From Tsuneonella mangrovi (GTDB lineage: Bacteria > Pseudomonadota > Alphaproteobacteria > Sphingomonadales > Sphingomonadaceae), in contig NZ_CP022889.1 of assembly GCF_002269345.1 (NCBI RefSeq), positions 1,364,001-1,428,000 on the forward strand: a DNA stretch of 64,000 nt. Reading direction: 5' to 3'. Shown here piece by piece: positions 18,510 to 27,003 of the stretch (position 1 is its first letter; each line of letters starts with the position of its first letter). Under the pieces are notes generated by a model that was not told the DNA's origin, searched no databases, and saw only the letters and a program-made list of their open reading frames with translations. A program made the translations under genes and the position numbers.

Positions 18510-19723
18510 GATTCGGATCCTTGCGCCAGCAGCCAGTCGCGCAGCCGGCTCCTCGCAGCTGCAAGATCGATTGCCGTCGGGTCGCTGCGCGAATCGCGGT
18601 AGCGGCGGGCGCGCTGCGCCAGCCAGACCGGGTAACCGAGCCAACGCGCGGGATTGCCCGGCCCCACTCCGACGATGGCAGCAAGCCAGTCCGGATCGGG
18701 ATGCAACATCGCATCGAGCGTAGTCCTCGCTGTGGCGCTCGCGCCGCGGTCGTGCTGCATCCGCCGCAGGAAGCGCTGCCGGTCGCGCCCAGCCGAAGGG
18801 CTCAGCATCGCCGCACGGACCACCGACAGGCATTCCGCACTCGGTTCCGGCAGCGAATCCGGGATCCGATCGAGCCATTCCGCGCCAAGCTCGCGCGCCA
18901 GCGCTGCAATCAGTCCCAGCGCCTTGTCGAGGCCGAGCGCCTGCGCGTCTTGCATCAACAAATGCCAGTCGAGCTCATCGTTCGCTGCTAGGTAATGCAC
19001 GTCGGCGAGCACGACCGGGCCGTTGTCGAACAGGTGCTGGAGTGCAGCGTGCGCGACGATATGCAGCAGGCATGCGTGCGCCGTCGGCACGCACACCGTC
19101 CGGTCGAACACCGTCGTATTCTCCGGTTGCGCGCGCATGAGTGCCAGAAGGTCGCGTTCTCGCGCAAAGTCCTTCGCATCGAGCCGATGGTGCAGCTCGA
19201 TCATCACCTTGCGCTCGGTGTCGACCAGCGGGGGCAACTGATGGCTCGCCTCGATCCCGTAAGCGGGCCGGCCGTCCGCGATCTTGTAGCGCCCGCTCGC
19301 CAGCAACAGCTCCTGTGCACGCTCGGCGTCGGCGGGTTCGAGCAGCAGGTCGAGGTCGCGCATTGGCCTCAGTTCCGGGCGCGGATAATCGAGGTGTGCG
19401 AGCCGGACGCCCTTGAGGCAGATCGGCTCCAAGCCCGCATCTGCCAGCAATGCCAACATCCTCACCAGCGCAAGCGACTGGTTGAGTGTGTAGAGACGCT
19501 CGCGTTCCACCTGCTCGTCCATCTGGCGGGCAACCGCGGGCGGAACGGCCAACTCATCCTCGACGTTGGCGAGCGCCTGTGCAAGCAGCGCTGTCACCCG
19601 CTGCTCGCTCGCCAATGCAGCCAGTTGTTCCCAGCCGACCGGGTCGAGCGTAGCAAGGCGCGCTCCGTGATCCGCACCCGGTCTGGCGCATATCCGCAGC
19701 AGGATTTCGCCCGGTTCACTCAC
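18506..19723 (-). CDS. Nucleotidyltransferase-family protein of the lasso cluster
   Basis: A 405-aa protein of the NTP_transf_5 type. GTG 19723 overlaps the ABC transporter stop (GTGA). The conserved block ICLKGVRLAHLDYPRP followed by MRDLDLLLEP (metal-binding Asp123 and Asp125) marks the nucleotidyltransferase fold. Proteins of this family recur in lasso and related RiPP clusters that also carry an HPr-kinase-like kinase, but their reaction is not firmly established. Transfer of a nucleotide to the peptide or its phosphate is only a hypothesis. Confidence 0.75.
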   Translation of the reverse strand: MSEPGEILLRICARPGADHGARLATLDPVGWEQLAALASEQRVTALLAQALANVEDELAVPPAVARQMDEQVERERLYTLNQSLALVRMLALLADAGLEPICLKGVRLAHLDYPRPELRPMRDLDLLLEPADAERAQELLLASGRYKIADGRPAYGIEASHQLPPLVDTERKVMIELHHRLDAKDFARERDLLALMRAQPENTTVFDRTVCVPTAHACLLHIVAHAALQHLFDNGPVVLADVHYLAANDELDWHLLMQDAQALGLDKALGLIAALARELGAEWLDRIPDSLPEPSAECLSVVRAAMLSPSAGRDRQRFLRRMQHDRGASATARTTLDAMLHPDPDWLAAIVGVGPGNPARWLGYPVWLAQRARRYRDSRSDPTAIDLAAARSRLRDWLLAQGSES

Positions 19724-21420
19724 GCGGCACCCAGTTCGATCAGGTCGTCGACATCGCGCAGCAGGGCAGCGCGGTGCGACAGCACGACGCATGTCGTTCG
19801 CCCGCGCAAAGCCGCCAATGTCCGCGTAATCGCTTGCTCATTGTCCGAATCGAGCGCGGCGGACACTTCGTCAAGGATCAGCAGCGACGGCTGGCGCAGC
19901 AATGCGCGCGCGAGGGCAATCCGCTGGCGTTCGCCGCCCGACAGTTCGCGCCCCCGCTCGCCCACCAGCGTGTCGATACCTTCGGGCAACGCCCTCACGA
20001 ACCCGGCCGAAGCTTCTTCCAATGCCTGCTCGACTGCCGCTCGATCGACCTCTTCCAGATTCCCCCACGCAACGTTTTCGGCGATCGTCCCGTCGAACAG
20101 GTAGGGCGATTGCTCGACATAAGCGACTTGCCGCCGCCAGCGGATTCGATCTGCCCCGATCAAGGGAGCGCCGTCGACCAGGATTTGACCCGCATCGGGC
20201 GCAACCAGCCCCGACAGCAGGTCCGCCAACGTGCTCTTGCCCGAACCAGACGGACCCGTGACTCCGACCAAGCTGCCTACTTCTATTCGATGGCTGAAGC
20301 GGTCGAACACCGGCCGGTCGCGGTCGGGATAGGACAGCGAAATGTCGCTTAGCTCGATTGCAGTCGCCAGCGCGAGCGGTTCGCCCATCTCTGGTCCCGG
20401 CTCGGCAGCGCCCCGCGCCTCTTCGACCGTTGCCAGCAGGTTGGCGAGCGCCGGGCGGCAGAACTGCCACGAACGCACGCCGTTCTGGAGATTGCCCGCG
20501 AGCGGCACGATCCGCAGGAAGATCGCCAACACCGGCACGAACAACGCCAGCGGCACGGCTAGAACCGCCAGCGCGAACCAAGCAAGGCACGCGAGCACGA
20601 TCGCGGCGACGACCTGGATTCCCAGCCGCTCGACATCGACTGCCCGCAGCCACGCCAGTTCGACATCGCGCAGCTCTTGCGCGATCGCATCGAAACGCTC
20701 GGCCAATTCGCGCTGCGCCCCGGCGATGCGTGCGGCGCGCAAGTGCGTCAGCCCTTCGGCTACGTGCGCGTGCAGCGCCTCGTAAGCGGCGGCGAACGGA
20801 TCGCCCAACTGCGCCCGACGGCGGCGCGTGAGGACCATGAAGCCTCCAGCCAGCAACCCCAGCAACGCGGTAATCGCCGTCAGCCGCCAATCGAGATAGA
20901 GCGCCGCCGTAAGCAGCGCAGCGAGCGTCACCAGCGAAGTCACTGTGTCGAGCGCTCGATCGGCAAGCGCGCCGACCCGCTGGCTTTCGCCGACAATCAG
21001 CGCGGCATGGTCGCCGCTGCGCTGTCCGCTGAGCCAGCGCCATTCGGCGGCGATCAGCGCGTCCTGCGTCATCGTCCGCAAGCGGCGGGTAAGGCTGAGG
21101 CTGAAATCGTGCCGCGCCGACAGCATCAGGAACGTGAGTCCGGCGCGCAGCGCGACCAGCAGTACAAACCCGCCGAGCAGCACCGCCAGCGGCAACGCGG
21201 CCAGCGCGCGGCTCCATTCTGCCGAAAGGCCCGAAACCGGATGGCCCGCAACGATCTGGGTGATCGGCACCAGCAGCAGCAGTCCGATACCTTCGGTAGT
21301 GCTGGCGCAAACCATCAGCAGCCCGACACGGGTAAGCGTGACCCGCCCGGCAAGCGCCACGAGCGTGCGCACGGCACCGAGCGGAGGGATCGCCTTAGCC
21401 GGCATTGCGCTGCTCGACAT
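19720..21420 (-). CDS. ABC transporter, fused permease/ATPase (lasso exporter)
   Basis: A 566-aa half transporter: about six membrane helices in the first 320 residues, then an ATPase with GVTGPSGSGKSTLADLLSG (Walker A), LSGGERQRIALARALL (signature) and LLILDEVSAALD (Walker B). Two starts are possible, ATG 21420 and ATG 21405, both overlapping the cyclase gene. There is no peptidase-C39 domain, as in McjD-type lasso exporters. It likely exports the mature peptide and gives self-protection if the peptide is toxic. Confidence 0.85.
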   Translation of the reverse strand: MSSSAMPAKAIPPLGAVRTLVALAGRVTLTRVGLLMVCASTTEGIGLLLLVPITQIVAGHPVSGLSAEWSRALAALPLAVLLGGFVLLVALRAGLTFLMLSARHDFSLSLTRRLRTMTQDALIAAEWRWLSGQRSGDHAALIVGESQRVGALADRALDTVTSLVTLAALLTAALYLDWRLTAITALLGLLAGGFMVLTRRRRAQLGDPFAAAYEALHAHVAEGLTHLRAARIAGAQRELAERFDAIAQELRDVELAWLRAVDVERLGIQVVAAIVLACLAWFALAVLAVPLALFVPVLAIFLRIVPLAGNLQNGVRSWQFCRPALANLLATVEEARGAAEPGPEMGEPLALATAIELSDISLSYPDRDRPVFDRFSHRIEVGSLVGVTGPSGSGKSTLADLLSGLVAPDAGQILVDGAPLIGADRIRWRRQVAYVEQSPYLFDGTIAENVAWGNLEEVDRAAVEQALEEASAGFVRALPEGIDTLVGERGRELSGGERQRIALARALLRQPSLLILDEVSAALDSDNEQAITRTLAALRGRTTCVVLSHRAALLRDVDDLIELGAA

Positions 21421-23332
21421 GGCGCAGGAAACGCGCGGTCTGGAGGCCGCGCCCGACCAGCACCGGGATCCACGCGGCATCGGTGCCATCGACCACCGCG
21501 CCCACATCCCAGTCGTGCAAGGCAGCGATCATACGCTCGAAGTCGAACACATCGGCCAATCGCTCGTCGCGGCCCAGCGCCTCAAGATCGTCTACCATTT
21601 CCATCCGCTCGCGCGCGAAGCGCAGCGGCCAGTCAGCGGTCTGCACCGCCTTCCTGCGTTCGGACACCACCATGTCCGGCACTTTGCCAGCCAGCAGCCG
21701 CCGCGCAAGCCAGCGATCGGTCCCGTCCCGCAGATACTGCGCGTCTGGGATGCCGATGCACAACTCGACCAGCGGGCGATAGGCAGTGGGATCGCGTTTG
21801 GGGACACCGTGGAGCAGCGTTTCGGCAAGGTCGAGTTCGGGCGCTTCGCACGCTGCGACATCGATGACGTGCGCGCGCCATTCGCGCGACGAGGCGAACG
21901 GCAGGTGATAGGGATCGTATCCGCTATCTTGCGCCCGCTGTATCGCTTCGCGCGCAACCTGCGAGCCTTCGCGCATCGGGCACCAGGTTGCGAACGGCTT
22001 GTCCAGCCAGCCGTGCCCGAGCGCGACCCGCCAGCTGTGCGGCAGGTTCGGCCGAACGGCCCAGCGCAGCAGCTTTCGCGCCAAGCCGAAGGGCGCTTCG
22101 CGCGCGCCGAGTTCGCGTAGCAACCGCGCGAGGTGCCCCTGGCGCAGCCATGTGGGGTAGCCCGTCAGCCCGTCATAGGTGAAACCGGGATTGCCGAGAT
22201 CGCCCGCGAGCAGGACGTCGCATCCATCGCTTGCCGCCAGCGCACAGATCGCGTGGTACCAGTGCATCGCGAACTGGTTATGCGGAGGCGATCCGCACAT
22301 CAGTGCGACGTCCTCGATCCCATCGAGCAGCGATGCATCGCTGCCGGTGACGAACTGCGGTTCGAGTTGCGGATATTGCTTCGCCAGCGCCTGCACGTAC
22401 GGCGCTTCGTCACCGAAGAACCCCGCTTCGCGCTGCGCGGCCCAGCCCGGCTGCGGGACCGTGGTGTACGAGCGCAGCGCCAGCTCAGGGCCCATCCCCT
22501 CCATCGCGTAGGCGGCGACCGCTTGCGAATCGAGCCCGCCCGAGAGCATCACCGCCGGCTTTCGGACTCCGGCCAGGGCCACCCGTGTCGCAGCGCGAAA
22601 CTGCTCCTCGACCGCTTCGACATAGTCCTCGTCGCGCGCGAAGCGGACAGGCTCGACGTCGGCAACCGACCAGAACCGGCTGACCCTGGTGCCCGATCGA
22701 TCGATCGTCGCTTGCGTGCCGTGTGCCACTCGCCGGATGCCGCGATACCAGCTGCGCTGCTGGTCGCGCATGTTGAGCAGCAGGATGTCGCCGAGCTTGG
22801 CTTCGTCGATCTCGGCGGGCACGCCGGCGGCAAAGATCGATCGCGGGATGCTTGCGGCCAAGACCCGGCTGCCATCCACCCAATAGTGCAGCGGAACCAG
22901 CCCCAGCGGTGACCGGGCAAGGCGAACCTTTCGCTCATCCGGAAACCACATGATCGCGGCGTAGTTGCCGGTGATCGCGCGGTCGCAATCGTCACCCATC
23001 TGGCGATAGAGCGCGGCGTAGATATCCGCCTCGTCGCTGCACCCGGATAGCCTGTGACGGTCGACCAGACCCTGCGGATCGTCAAGCTGGCCCACCAGCA
23101 GGACATGCGAACCGTCAGGCTGGGTAGGCGGCTCCAGCCGCAGCCGTTTCGGGGGGCGATCGTAAGGCGGGCTACCGATCGTCCGCTTTGCCAGCTGCGC
23201 ACCGGGGACCGACGTGTGCGAAACGTCTCCCCCCTTGCCGAGCACGAGGCTGGCAACGATCCGCTCGGCACAATCGGCGAACCAGGTCCCGCCCGACAGG
23301 TCGATTGCGGCGGCGGCAAGGAGGTTGGTCAA
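21395..23332 (-). CDS. Lasso peptide isopeptide-forming cyclase (asparagine synthetase-like, C protein)
   Basis: A 645-aa asparagine synthase B homologue. The N-terminal glutaminase-like region lacks a Cys at position 2, so glutamine hydrolysis is unlikely. The synthetase domain has the pyrophosphatase loop VMLSGGLDSQAVAAYA (about residues 257-272). Lasso C proteins adenylate the side chain of an Asp or Glu in the core and join it to the alpha-amine of residue 1. The start ATG overlaps the B2 stop (ATGA, 23329-23332). Together with B1, B2 and a precursor this defines a lasso gene set. Confidence 0.88.
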   Translation of the reverse strand: MTNLLAAAAIDLSGGTWFADCAERIVASLVLGKGGDVSHTSVPGAQLAKRTIGSPPYDRPPKRLRLEPPTQPDGSHVLLVGQLDDPQGLVDRHRLSGCSDEADIYAALYRQMGDDCDRAITGNYAAIMWFPDERKVRLARSPLGLVPLHYWVDGSRVLAASIPRSIFAAGVPAEIDEAKLGDILLLNMRDQQRSWYRGIRRVAHGTQATIDRSGTRVSRFWSVADVEPVRFARDEDYVEAVEEQFRAATRVALAGVRKPAVMLSGGLDSQAVAAYAMEGMGPELALRSYTTVPQPGWAAQREAGFFGDEAPYVQALAKQYPQLEPQFVTGSDASLLDGIEDVALMCGSPPHNQFAMHWYHAICALAASDGCDVLLAGDLGNPGFTYDGLTGYPTWLRQGHLARLLRELGAREAPFGLARKLLRWAVRPNLPHSWRVALGHGWLDKPFATWCPMREGSQVAREAIQRAQDSGYDPYHLPFASSREWRAHVIDVAACEAPELDLAETLLHGVPKRDPTAYRPLVELCIGIPDAQYLRDGTDRWLARRLLAGKVPDMVVSERRKAVQTADWPLRFARERMEMVDDLEALGRDERLADVFDFERMIAALHDWDVGAVVDGTDAAWIPVLVGRGLQTARFLRHVEQRNAG

Positions 23333-23802
23333 GGCCTTGCTTGGCGGCCCGGCGGCGGCAGGCTGGCGTCACCTTGAACGAACGCCATCACTGGCTCGTA
23401 GTCTGCCCGATCGCATTCACCGGTCACGAATGCGCCATTGTGCTCGACCCAGGCGTGAAACGCATGTTCACCGGACCGATCATTGCGGTGATGGGCAATC
23501 ACCAGCCGTGAAGGAATGCCCAAAGCCTGCAGCAGCCACTGGCAGGCCACTGCGCGCGGCAAGCACTTGCCGGCAAACGGCAACCACGCAGCAGCCCGTT
23601 CGACGTGGCGCGCTATGCGGCTGGCATCCGCAAGCCCGGCTTCTACAGGTCGCCGGACAGGCCAAGGCTCGGCCGGATCGATCGAACGACCAAGGCTCTC
23701 CCGCCAGATCGACAGGCGCACGGTCTTCACAAGCACCCATGCCGCGCCGAGCGCAACGATTGCCTGTGTCGTCCGTATCCGGCCGCGCAGCCGCTCGATC
23801 AT
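23329..23802 (-). CDS. Lasso peptide biosynthesis B2 protein (leader peptidase)
   Basis: A 157-aa transglutaminase-like cysteine protease starting at ATG 23802 (MIERLRGRIR). The upstream part of the frame overlaps the B1 gene and is not used. Catalytic candidates are Cys80 in FAGKCLPRAV, His116 in EHAFHAWVEHNG, and an acidic partner at Glu129 or Asp131. B2 proteins cut the leader from the precursor, guided by B1. The gene follows B1 by 31 bases and overlaps the cyclase start. Confidence 0.88.
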   Translation of the reverse strand: MIERLRGRIRTTQAIVALGAAWVLVKTVRLSIWRESLGRSIDPAEPWPVRRPVEAGLADASRIARHVERAAAWLPFAGKCLPRAVACQWLLQALGIPSRLVIAHHRNDRSGEHAFHAWVEHNGAFVTGECDRADYEPVMAFVQGDASLPPPGRQARP

Positions 23803-23833
23803 CGCAGGTAAGTACGCATCGCGGGCGACGGAT

Positions 23834-24103
23834 TCAGGCGAACCGGGCAAATCCGGCCTCGACCAGCGATTGCGCGAATTGGTCGACTTCGCGGCGGCAT
23901 CGCTCGGGTTCGACGGCGTAGCGTGCGGCCATGCGCGCTGCCACCGCGTCGAGGTCAGCCACCTCGTCAAGTGCGTGCCAAATCGCGAGGCCGGTTCCTT
24001 TGAGGGCGAAGAAGCAACCGGTATCGGCATGGATCATCACCACTTCGCCGTCGAGTTCGGATGCCTCGTATGCCGACCGGATCTTGGTGAGACATCGTGC
24101 CAT
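23834..24103 (-). CDS. PqqD-like lasso B1 protein (leader recognition element)
   Basis: An 89-aa PqqD-family protein. ATG 24103 (MARCLTKIRSAY) is chosen because the longer frame would overlap the precursor gene in another frame. Features are ELDGEVVMIHADTGCFFALKGTGLAIWHAL and the C-terminal VDQFAQSLVEAGF helix, matching the RiPP recognition element fold. It binds the leader and presents the precursor to B2 and the cyclase. It lies 25 bases after the precursor stop. Confidence 0.85.
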   Translation of the reverse strand: MARCLTKIRSAYEASELDGEVVMIHADTGCFFALKGTGLAIWHALDEVADLDAVAARMAARYAVEPERCRREVDQFAQSLVEAGFARFA

Positions 24104-24128
24104 GATTGGGTGCAGGTGGTCCTTTCGA

Positions 24129-24290
24129 TCAGGACGTAGCGATCGTCCCATGCTTGCCGTTTCCGTCGCCGAACACCTGTGCCGTCCCGGCGATAGCATC
24201 GAGATCGACCGTAAGCCGTTCGAGCACAGGGGTTTCCCATGCTTCCTTCGCGGCACCCCGCTCGGTGGTATTTCTTTTCTCGTCAGACAT
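24129..24290 (-). CDS. Lasso peptide precursor (A protein)
   Basis: A 53-aa peptide starting MSDEKRN at ATG 24290; an upstream start would add 15 residues with no leader features. The leader carries Trp18, Pro21 and Leu23 (WETPVLERL). If cleavage is before Gly35, these are at -17, -14 and -12, the spacing of the YxxPxL motif read by B1 proteins. The predicted core GTAQVFGDGNGKHGTIATS has Gly1 and Asp8, an 8-residue macrolactam ring, and an 11-residue tail ending in Ser19. Position -2 is Ile33 instead of the usual Thr. The neighbouring kinase makes Ser19 a likely phosphorylation site. Confidence 0.82.
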   Translation of the reverse strand: MSDEKRNTTERGAAKEAWETPVLERLTVDLDAIAGTAQVFGDGNGKHGTIATS

Positions 24291-24401
24291 TTGACTATCG
24301 CAATCGCGCCAGCAGCCAACCCCGGATGTATTCAAATTCGGTTTTAGTTAATCCAACCGAATCTGGCAATGGCAACGCCGCTGGTTGTCCTGAGCGGCGT
24401 T
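24291..24401 (-). promoter_or_regulatory. Two inverted repeats between kinase and lasso precursor genes
   Basis: The gap ahead of the precursor holds two perfect inverted repeats. One has 9-base arms (AACGCCGCT and AGCGGCGTT, 24374-24382 and 24393-24401) with a 10-base loop and reaches into the kinase stop codon. The other has 8-base arms (ATTCGGTT and AACCGAAT, 24336-24343 and 24355-24362) with an 11-base loop. They could form RNA hairpins that stabilise or attenuate the message and so set precursor level apart from the kinase. There is no clear T-run, so simple termination is less likely. Confidence 0.45.
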
Positions 24402-25258
24402 CATTGCACCATATGTTCCCCGAGAAGTTCCGCAACCGCCTGGGTTGTCGTTGCGAACGCGTCGCGATCTCCTGAAAGTGGCCTCGCAAGCCGCCAGCAT
24501 CGAACCTTGCTGGCGATCTCCAGCAGCCGTTCGGCATGTCGCTGCGCCCCGCCAAGCGCGATCGCGATCGAGGGGCGGTACATCGCCGCTGCGATGCGCG
24601 CGAGCTTGGCGGATCCGGTAATCGGCTCAAGCCGCAATTCCGGTCCGGTCTCGAGCACGACGATGTCGGTCAATCGTGCAGGGATTGCAGGCAGATCAGG
24701 CGTCTCGACGTAATACTTGCCGGGAACCGCCGCGATCTCGACGCCGGGAGGCACCCCGGCCAGCGCGCAGGCATCGCCCCACAACTTGGCTCGTTTGCCG
24801 AACGGCAGGGGGTGGACTGCATCGCCGCCAAGAAGCAACGGCAAGGTGTCATCAGCAAAGTGGATGAAGCCGTGGGCGGCAAGCGCCATCGCCAGGGTCG
24901 ATTTTCCGCCCCCTGAATCGGCGGTCAGTGCAATCGCACATCCATCGCGGACAATCGCGCTGGCGTGAAGCGGGAACAAGCCATTGAGCCAACACACCGC
25001 GCCAAACACCGTTCCTTCGCGGTAGAGCCCGAATTCGTCCTCGAGCGCAGCGTCGGGGACCTCGGCTCGCAAGCCTTCGCCGCTTTGGTAGGCGAAGCGT
25101 ACCTCACCCGGAGTCGAAAAATGGAATCCGTCGGCCCAAATTCGCAAGTGGCCGTCGTCGCTCAGCGGCGGGCCGTCCCGCCGGGGAATTTCGCCACGCA
25201 CCACCTGCATCTCGCGCGCGAGCAGGGCGGCCGCGTCGTCCAATGTCGGCTTATCCAT
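24401..25258 (-). CDS. HPr-kinase-like kinase of the lasso cluster
   Basis: A 285-aa HprK-related protein starting at ATG 25258 (MDKPTLDDAAALL); the longer frame upstream is not protein-like. The P-loop is LTADSGGGKSTLAMALAAHG (about residues 110-129), followed by FIHFADDTLPLL, the acidic site typical of HprK-type kinases. True HprK acts on Ser of HPr. The lasso homologues (paeninodin type) instead phosphorylate the C-terminal Ser of the precursor. It is the first gene of the operon, upstream of the precursor. Confidence 0.85.
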   Translation of the reverse strand: MDKPTLDDAAALLAREMQVVRGEIPRRDGPPLSDDGHLRIWADGFHFSTPGEVRFAYQSGEGLRAEVPDAALEDEFGLYREGTVFGAVCWLNGLFPLHASAIVRDGCAIALTADSGGGKSTLAMALAAHGFIHFADDTLPLLLGGDAVHPLPFGKRAKLWGDACALAGVPPGVEIAAVPGKYYVETPDLPAIPARLTDIVVLETGPELRLEPITGSAKLARIAAAMYRPSIAIALGGAQRHAERLLEIASKVRCWRLARPLSGDRDAFATTTQAVAELLGEHMVQ

Positions 25259-25421
25259 GGCGCGTGGGCGCCTCTCGCGGATGCGGGTCCATTCGAACGG
25301 ACAAGGCAGACGACATGCAGTGAATGGCTGTGTTTCCTCGCAAACCTTGCGCCCGAAGCCGCTGCCCGGTAGATTCCGGCCCGGCGTCGAGCCACTGTGA
25401 CAAGCGAGGTGCGGTGTGACA
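25259..25421. promoter_or_regulatory. Divergent promoter region, lasso operon and plus-strand EPS genes
   Basis: A 163-base gap separates the kinase start (minus) from the small membrane protein start (plus). It must hold the promoter of the lasso operon if the eight genes are one transcript. I do not see a convincing -35/-10 pair or palindromic operator by eye. Confidence 0.4.
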
Positions 25422-25667
25422 ATGATCGTTTCCAGAGCCCTTGCGAGCGCGCTGGCGGTTACGTTGGTGGCGGCTCCGATTGCCGCCGAGGCTGGCACCC
25501 GTGCCGACACTTCACCGGTGGTCGGGCAGACCGACCACGACCGGCGCGATCGGGTCCCCGTCCTGCTGCTCCCTTTGCTCCTGATCGTCGGCGGCAGCTT
25601 CGCGGCACTTGCTGCGCTTCACGGAAACGACGACGGCTACTCGACCGGCCGGACACGCGGAGGCTGA
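25422..25667 (+). CDS. Small exported/membrane protein, unknown
   Basis: An 81-aa protein with a signal-peptide-like start (MIVSRALASALAVTLVAAPIAAEAG) and a second hydrophobic stretch (VPVLLLPLLLIVGGSFAAL). ATG 25422 is chosen over a start two codons upstream. It stops 7 bases before the predicted start of the polymerase/ligase gene. I do not recognise the family; position suggests a role in EPS assembly. Confidence 0.6.
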   Translation: MIVSRALASALAVTLVAAPIAAEAGTRADTSPVVGQTDHDRRDRVPVLLLPLLLIVGGSFAALAALHGNDDGYSTGRTRGG

Positions 25668-25674
25668 GCGCCTC

Positions 25675-27003
25675 TTGCCGACCGGCGAGCAACTCAACCG
25701 ATCCACCCGTCAAATCTGGCGCGACCCCGCGCTCCACCTGACTGTCCTTATCGCGACCGCGCTGCTGTTCGGCGGCGGCGGTGTCTCGAACGGGCTTGGC
25801 AACCTCGTGGTGCAGCTGGCTGCGCTCGCCGTGCTGGCGGCCAATCCCGGGGCATTCGGCCCTTTCGTGCGCAAGGCTCCGCGCGGGCTGGCCATGCTCA
25901 CGCTCGCAAGCTGTCTCTTGCCGTTGCTCCAGCTTGTGCCGCTTCCTCCGCAGGTCTGGAGCATATTTCCCGGGCGCGACATGGTCGCTCAGGCGCAAGC
26001 GCTGACCGGCGGACCCGGCTGGTTCCCGGTGAGCCTCGATGCGGGCCGGACGCTGGTGGCGTTTATCGGGACATTCGCGCCGCTCGCGATCATCATCGTC
26101 GGGAGCGCCCTCCCGCGCGAAGCACTGACCGGGGTCGCACGCCGCGTGATCGCGCTGGCGATCGCAGTGGCGCTGTTCGGGTCGCTCCACCTTATCGATG
26201 CTCGCATGGGCGACCTCTACGCCGGCTGGCGCGAATTGCCCGGCGTGCTGGTTGGAACCTTTGCCAACCGCAATTCGGCTGCAATTTTCTTCGTCTCCGC
26301 CTTGTTGCTCGCGGGCGCGCTGCCACTGCCGCAGGACCGTCGGTGGCGGATTGCCCGTTATGCCGGCGCCGGGTTCCTCGCGTTGTGCGTGGTCCTCACC
26401 GGTTCGCGTACTGGGATGGCATTGCTGGCCGTGCCCGCCGCATTCGCCCTTGCACGAGCGGCAATCGCTCGCAAGCAAGCGCTGGCTGGGGCACTCGCGG
26501 CGGTCGCACTGGTCGGAGGCACAGCCGCGGTCCTGGTGGCCACGCAACCCGGGCGGATCGGGACCAGCCTCGCGCGATTCGCCGATGGTGACGGCCAGCG
26601 GGCGCAGATGCGCGAAGACGCCGCATTCGCCACGCGCCATTACTGGCCGGTCGGCGCGGGCATGGGCACGTTCGACGAAGTATTCCAGGTCGACGAATCG
26701 CTCGAATACGTCAGCCCACGGCGAGCAGGCCGCGCGCACATGGACTATCTCGAGCTGGCGATCGAAGCAGGGTTGCCCGGGCTGATCCTCGCCGCCGGCT
26801 GGCTCGGCTGGGTCGTGCTTGGCGGAGTCAGGGCATTGCTGATCAAGGGCGCATGGCTGGCACGTGCCGGGGTCGCGATCGCGGCGTGCATCGCCGCCCA
26901 ATCGACGCTCAGCTTCCCGCTTCGAAACCAAGCCATGCTGTGCATCGCCGCATTTGCGGTGGTACTCATCGCACGGTTCTCTCGCGAGGAGCCTGCGCCG
27001 TGA
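25675..27003 (+). CDS. O-antigen ligase/polymerase family protein
   Basis: A 442-aa polytopic protein with about 11 hydrophobic segments. Wzy_C-type features are ANRNSAAIFFVSALLL, the VLTGSRTGMALLAVP loop, PVGAGMGTFDEVFQ and AHMDYLELAIEAGLPGLIL. It likely polymerises or transfers lipid-linked polysaccharide at the periplasmic face. The start is uncertain: TTG 25675 follows GGAGG by about 12 bases and does not overlap the previous gene, whereas the open frame reaches 25609. The downstream gene overlaps it by GTGA. Confidence 0.8.
   Translation: MPTGEQLNRSTRQIWRDPALHLTVLIATALLFGGGGVSNGLGNLVVQLAALAVLAANPGAFGPFVRKAPRGLAMLTLASCLLPLLQLVPLPPQVWSIFPGRDMVAQAQALTGGPGWFPVSLDAGRTLVAFIGTFAPLAIIIVGSALPREALTGVARRVIALAIAVALFGSLHLIDARMGDLYAGWRELPGVLVGTFANRNSAAIFFVSALLLAGALPLPQDRRWRIARYAGAGFLALCVVLTGSRTGMALLAVPAAFALARAAIARKQALAGALAAVALVGGTAAVLVATQPGRIGTSLARFADGDGQRAQMREDAAFATRHYWPVGAGMGTFDEVFQVDESLEYVSPRRAGRAHMDYLELAIEAGLPGLILAAGWLGWVVLGGVRALLIKGAWLARAGVAIAACIAAQSTLSFPLRNQAMLCIAAFAVVLIARFSREEPAP

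Noticed and set aside
21395-23332. Cyclase gene as an ordinary asparagine synthetase or EPS-locus amidotransferase
   Set aside because: No N-terminal Cys nucleophile, and it is coupled to B1, B2 and a precursor with lasso leader spacing.
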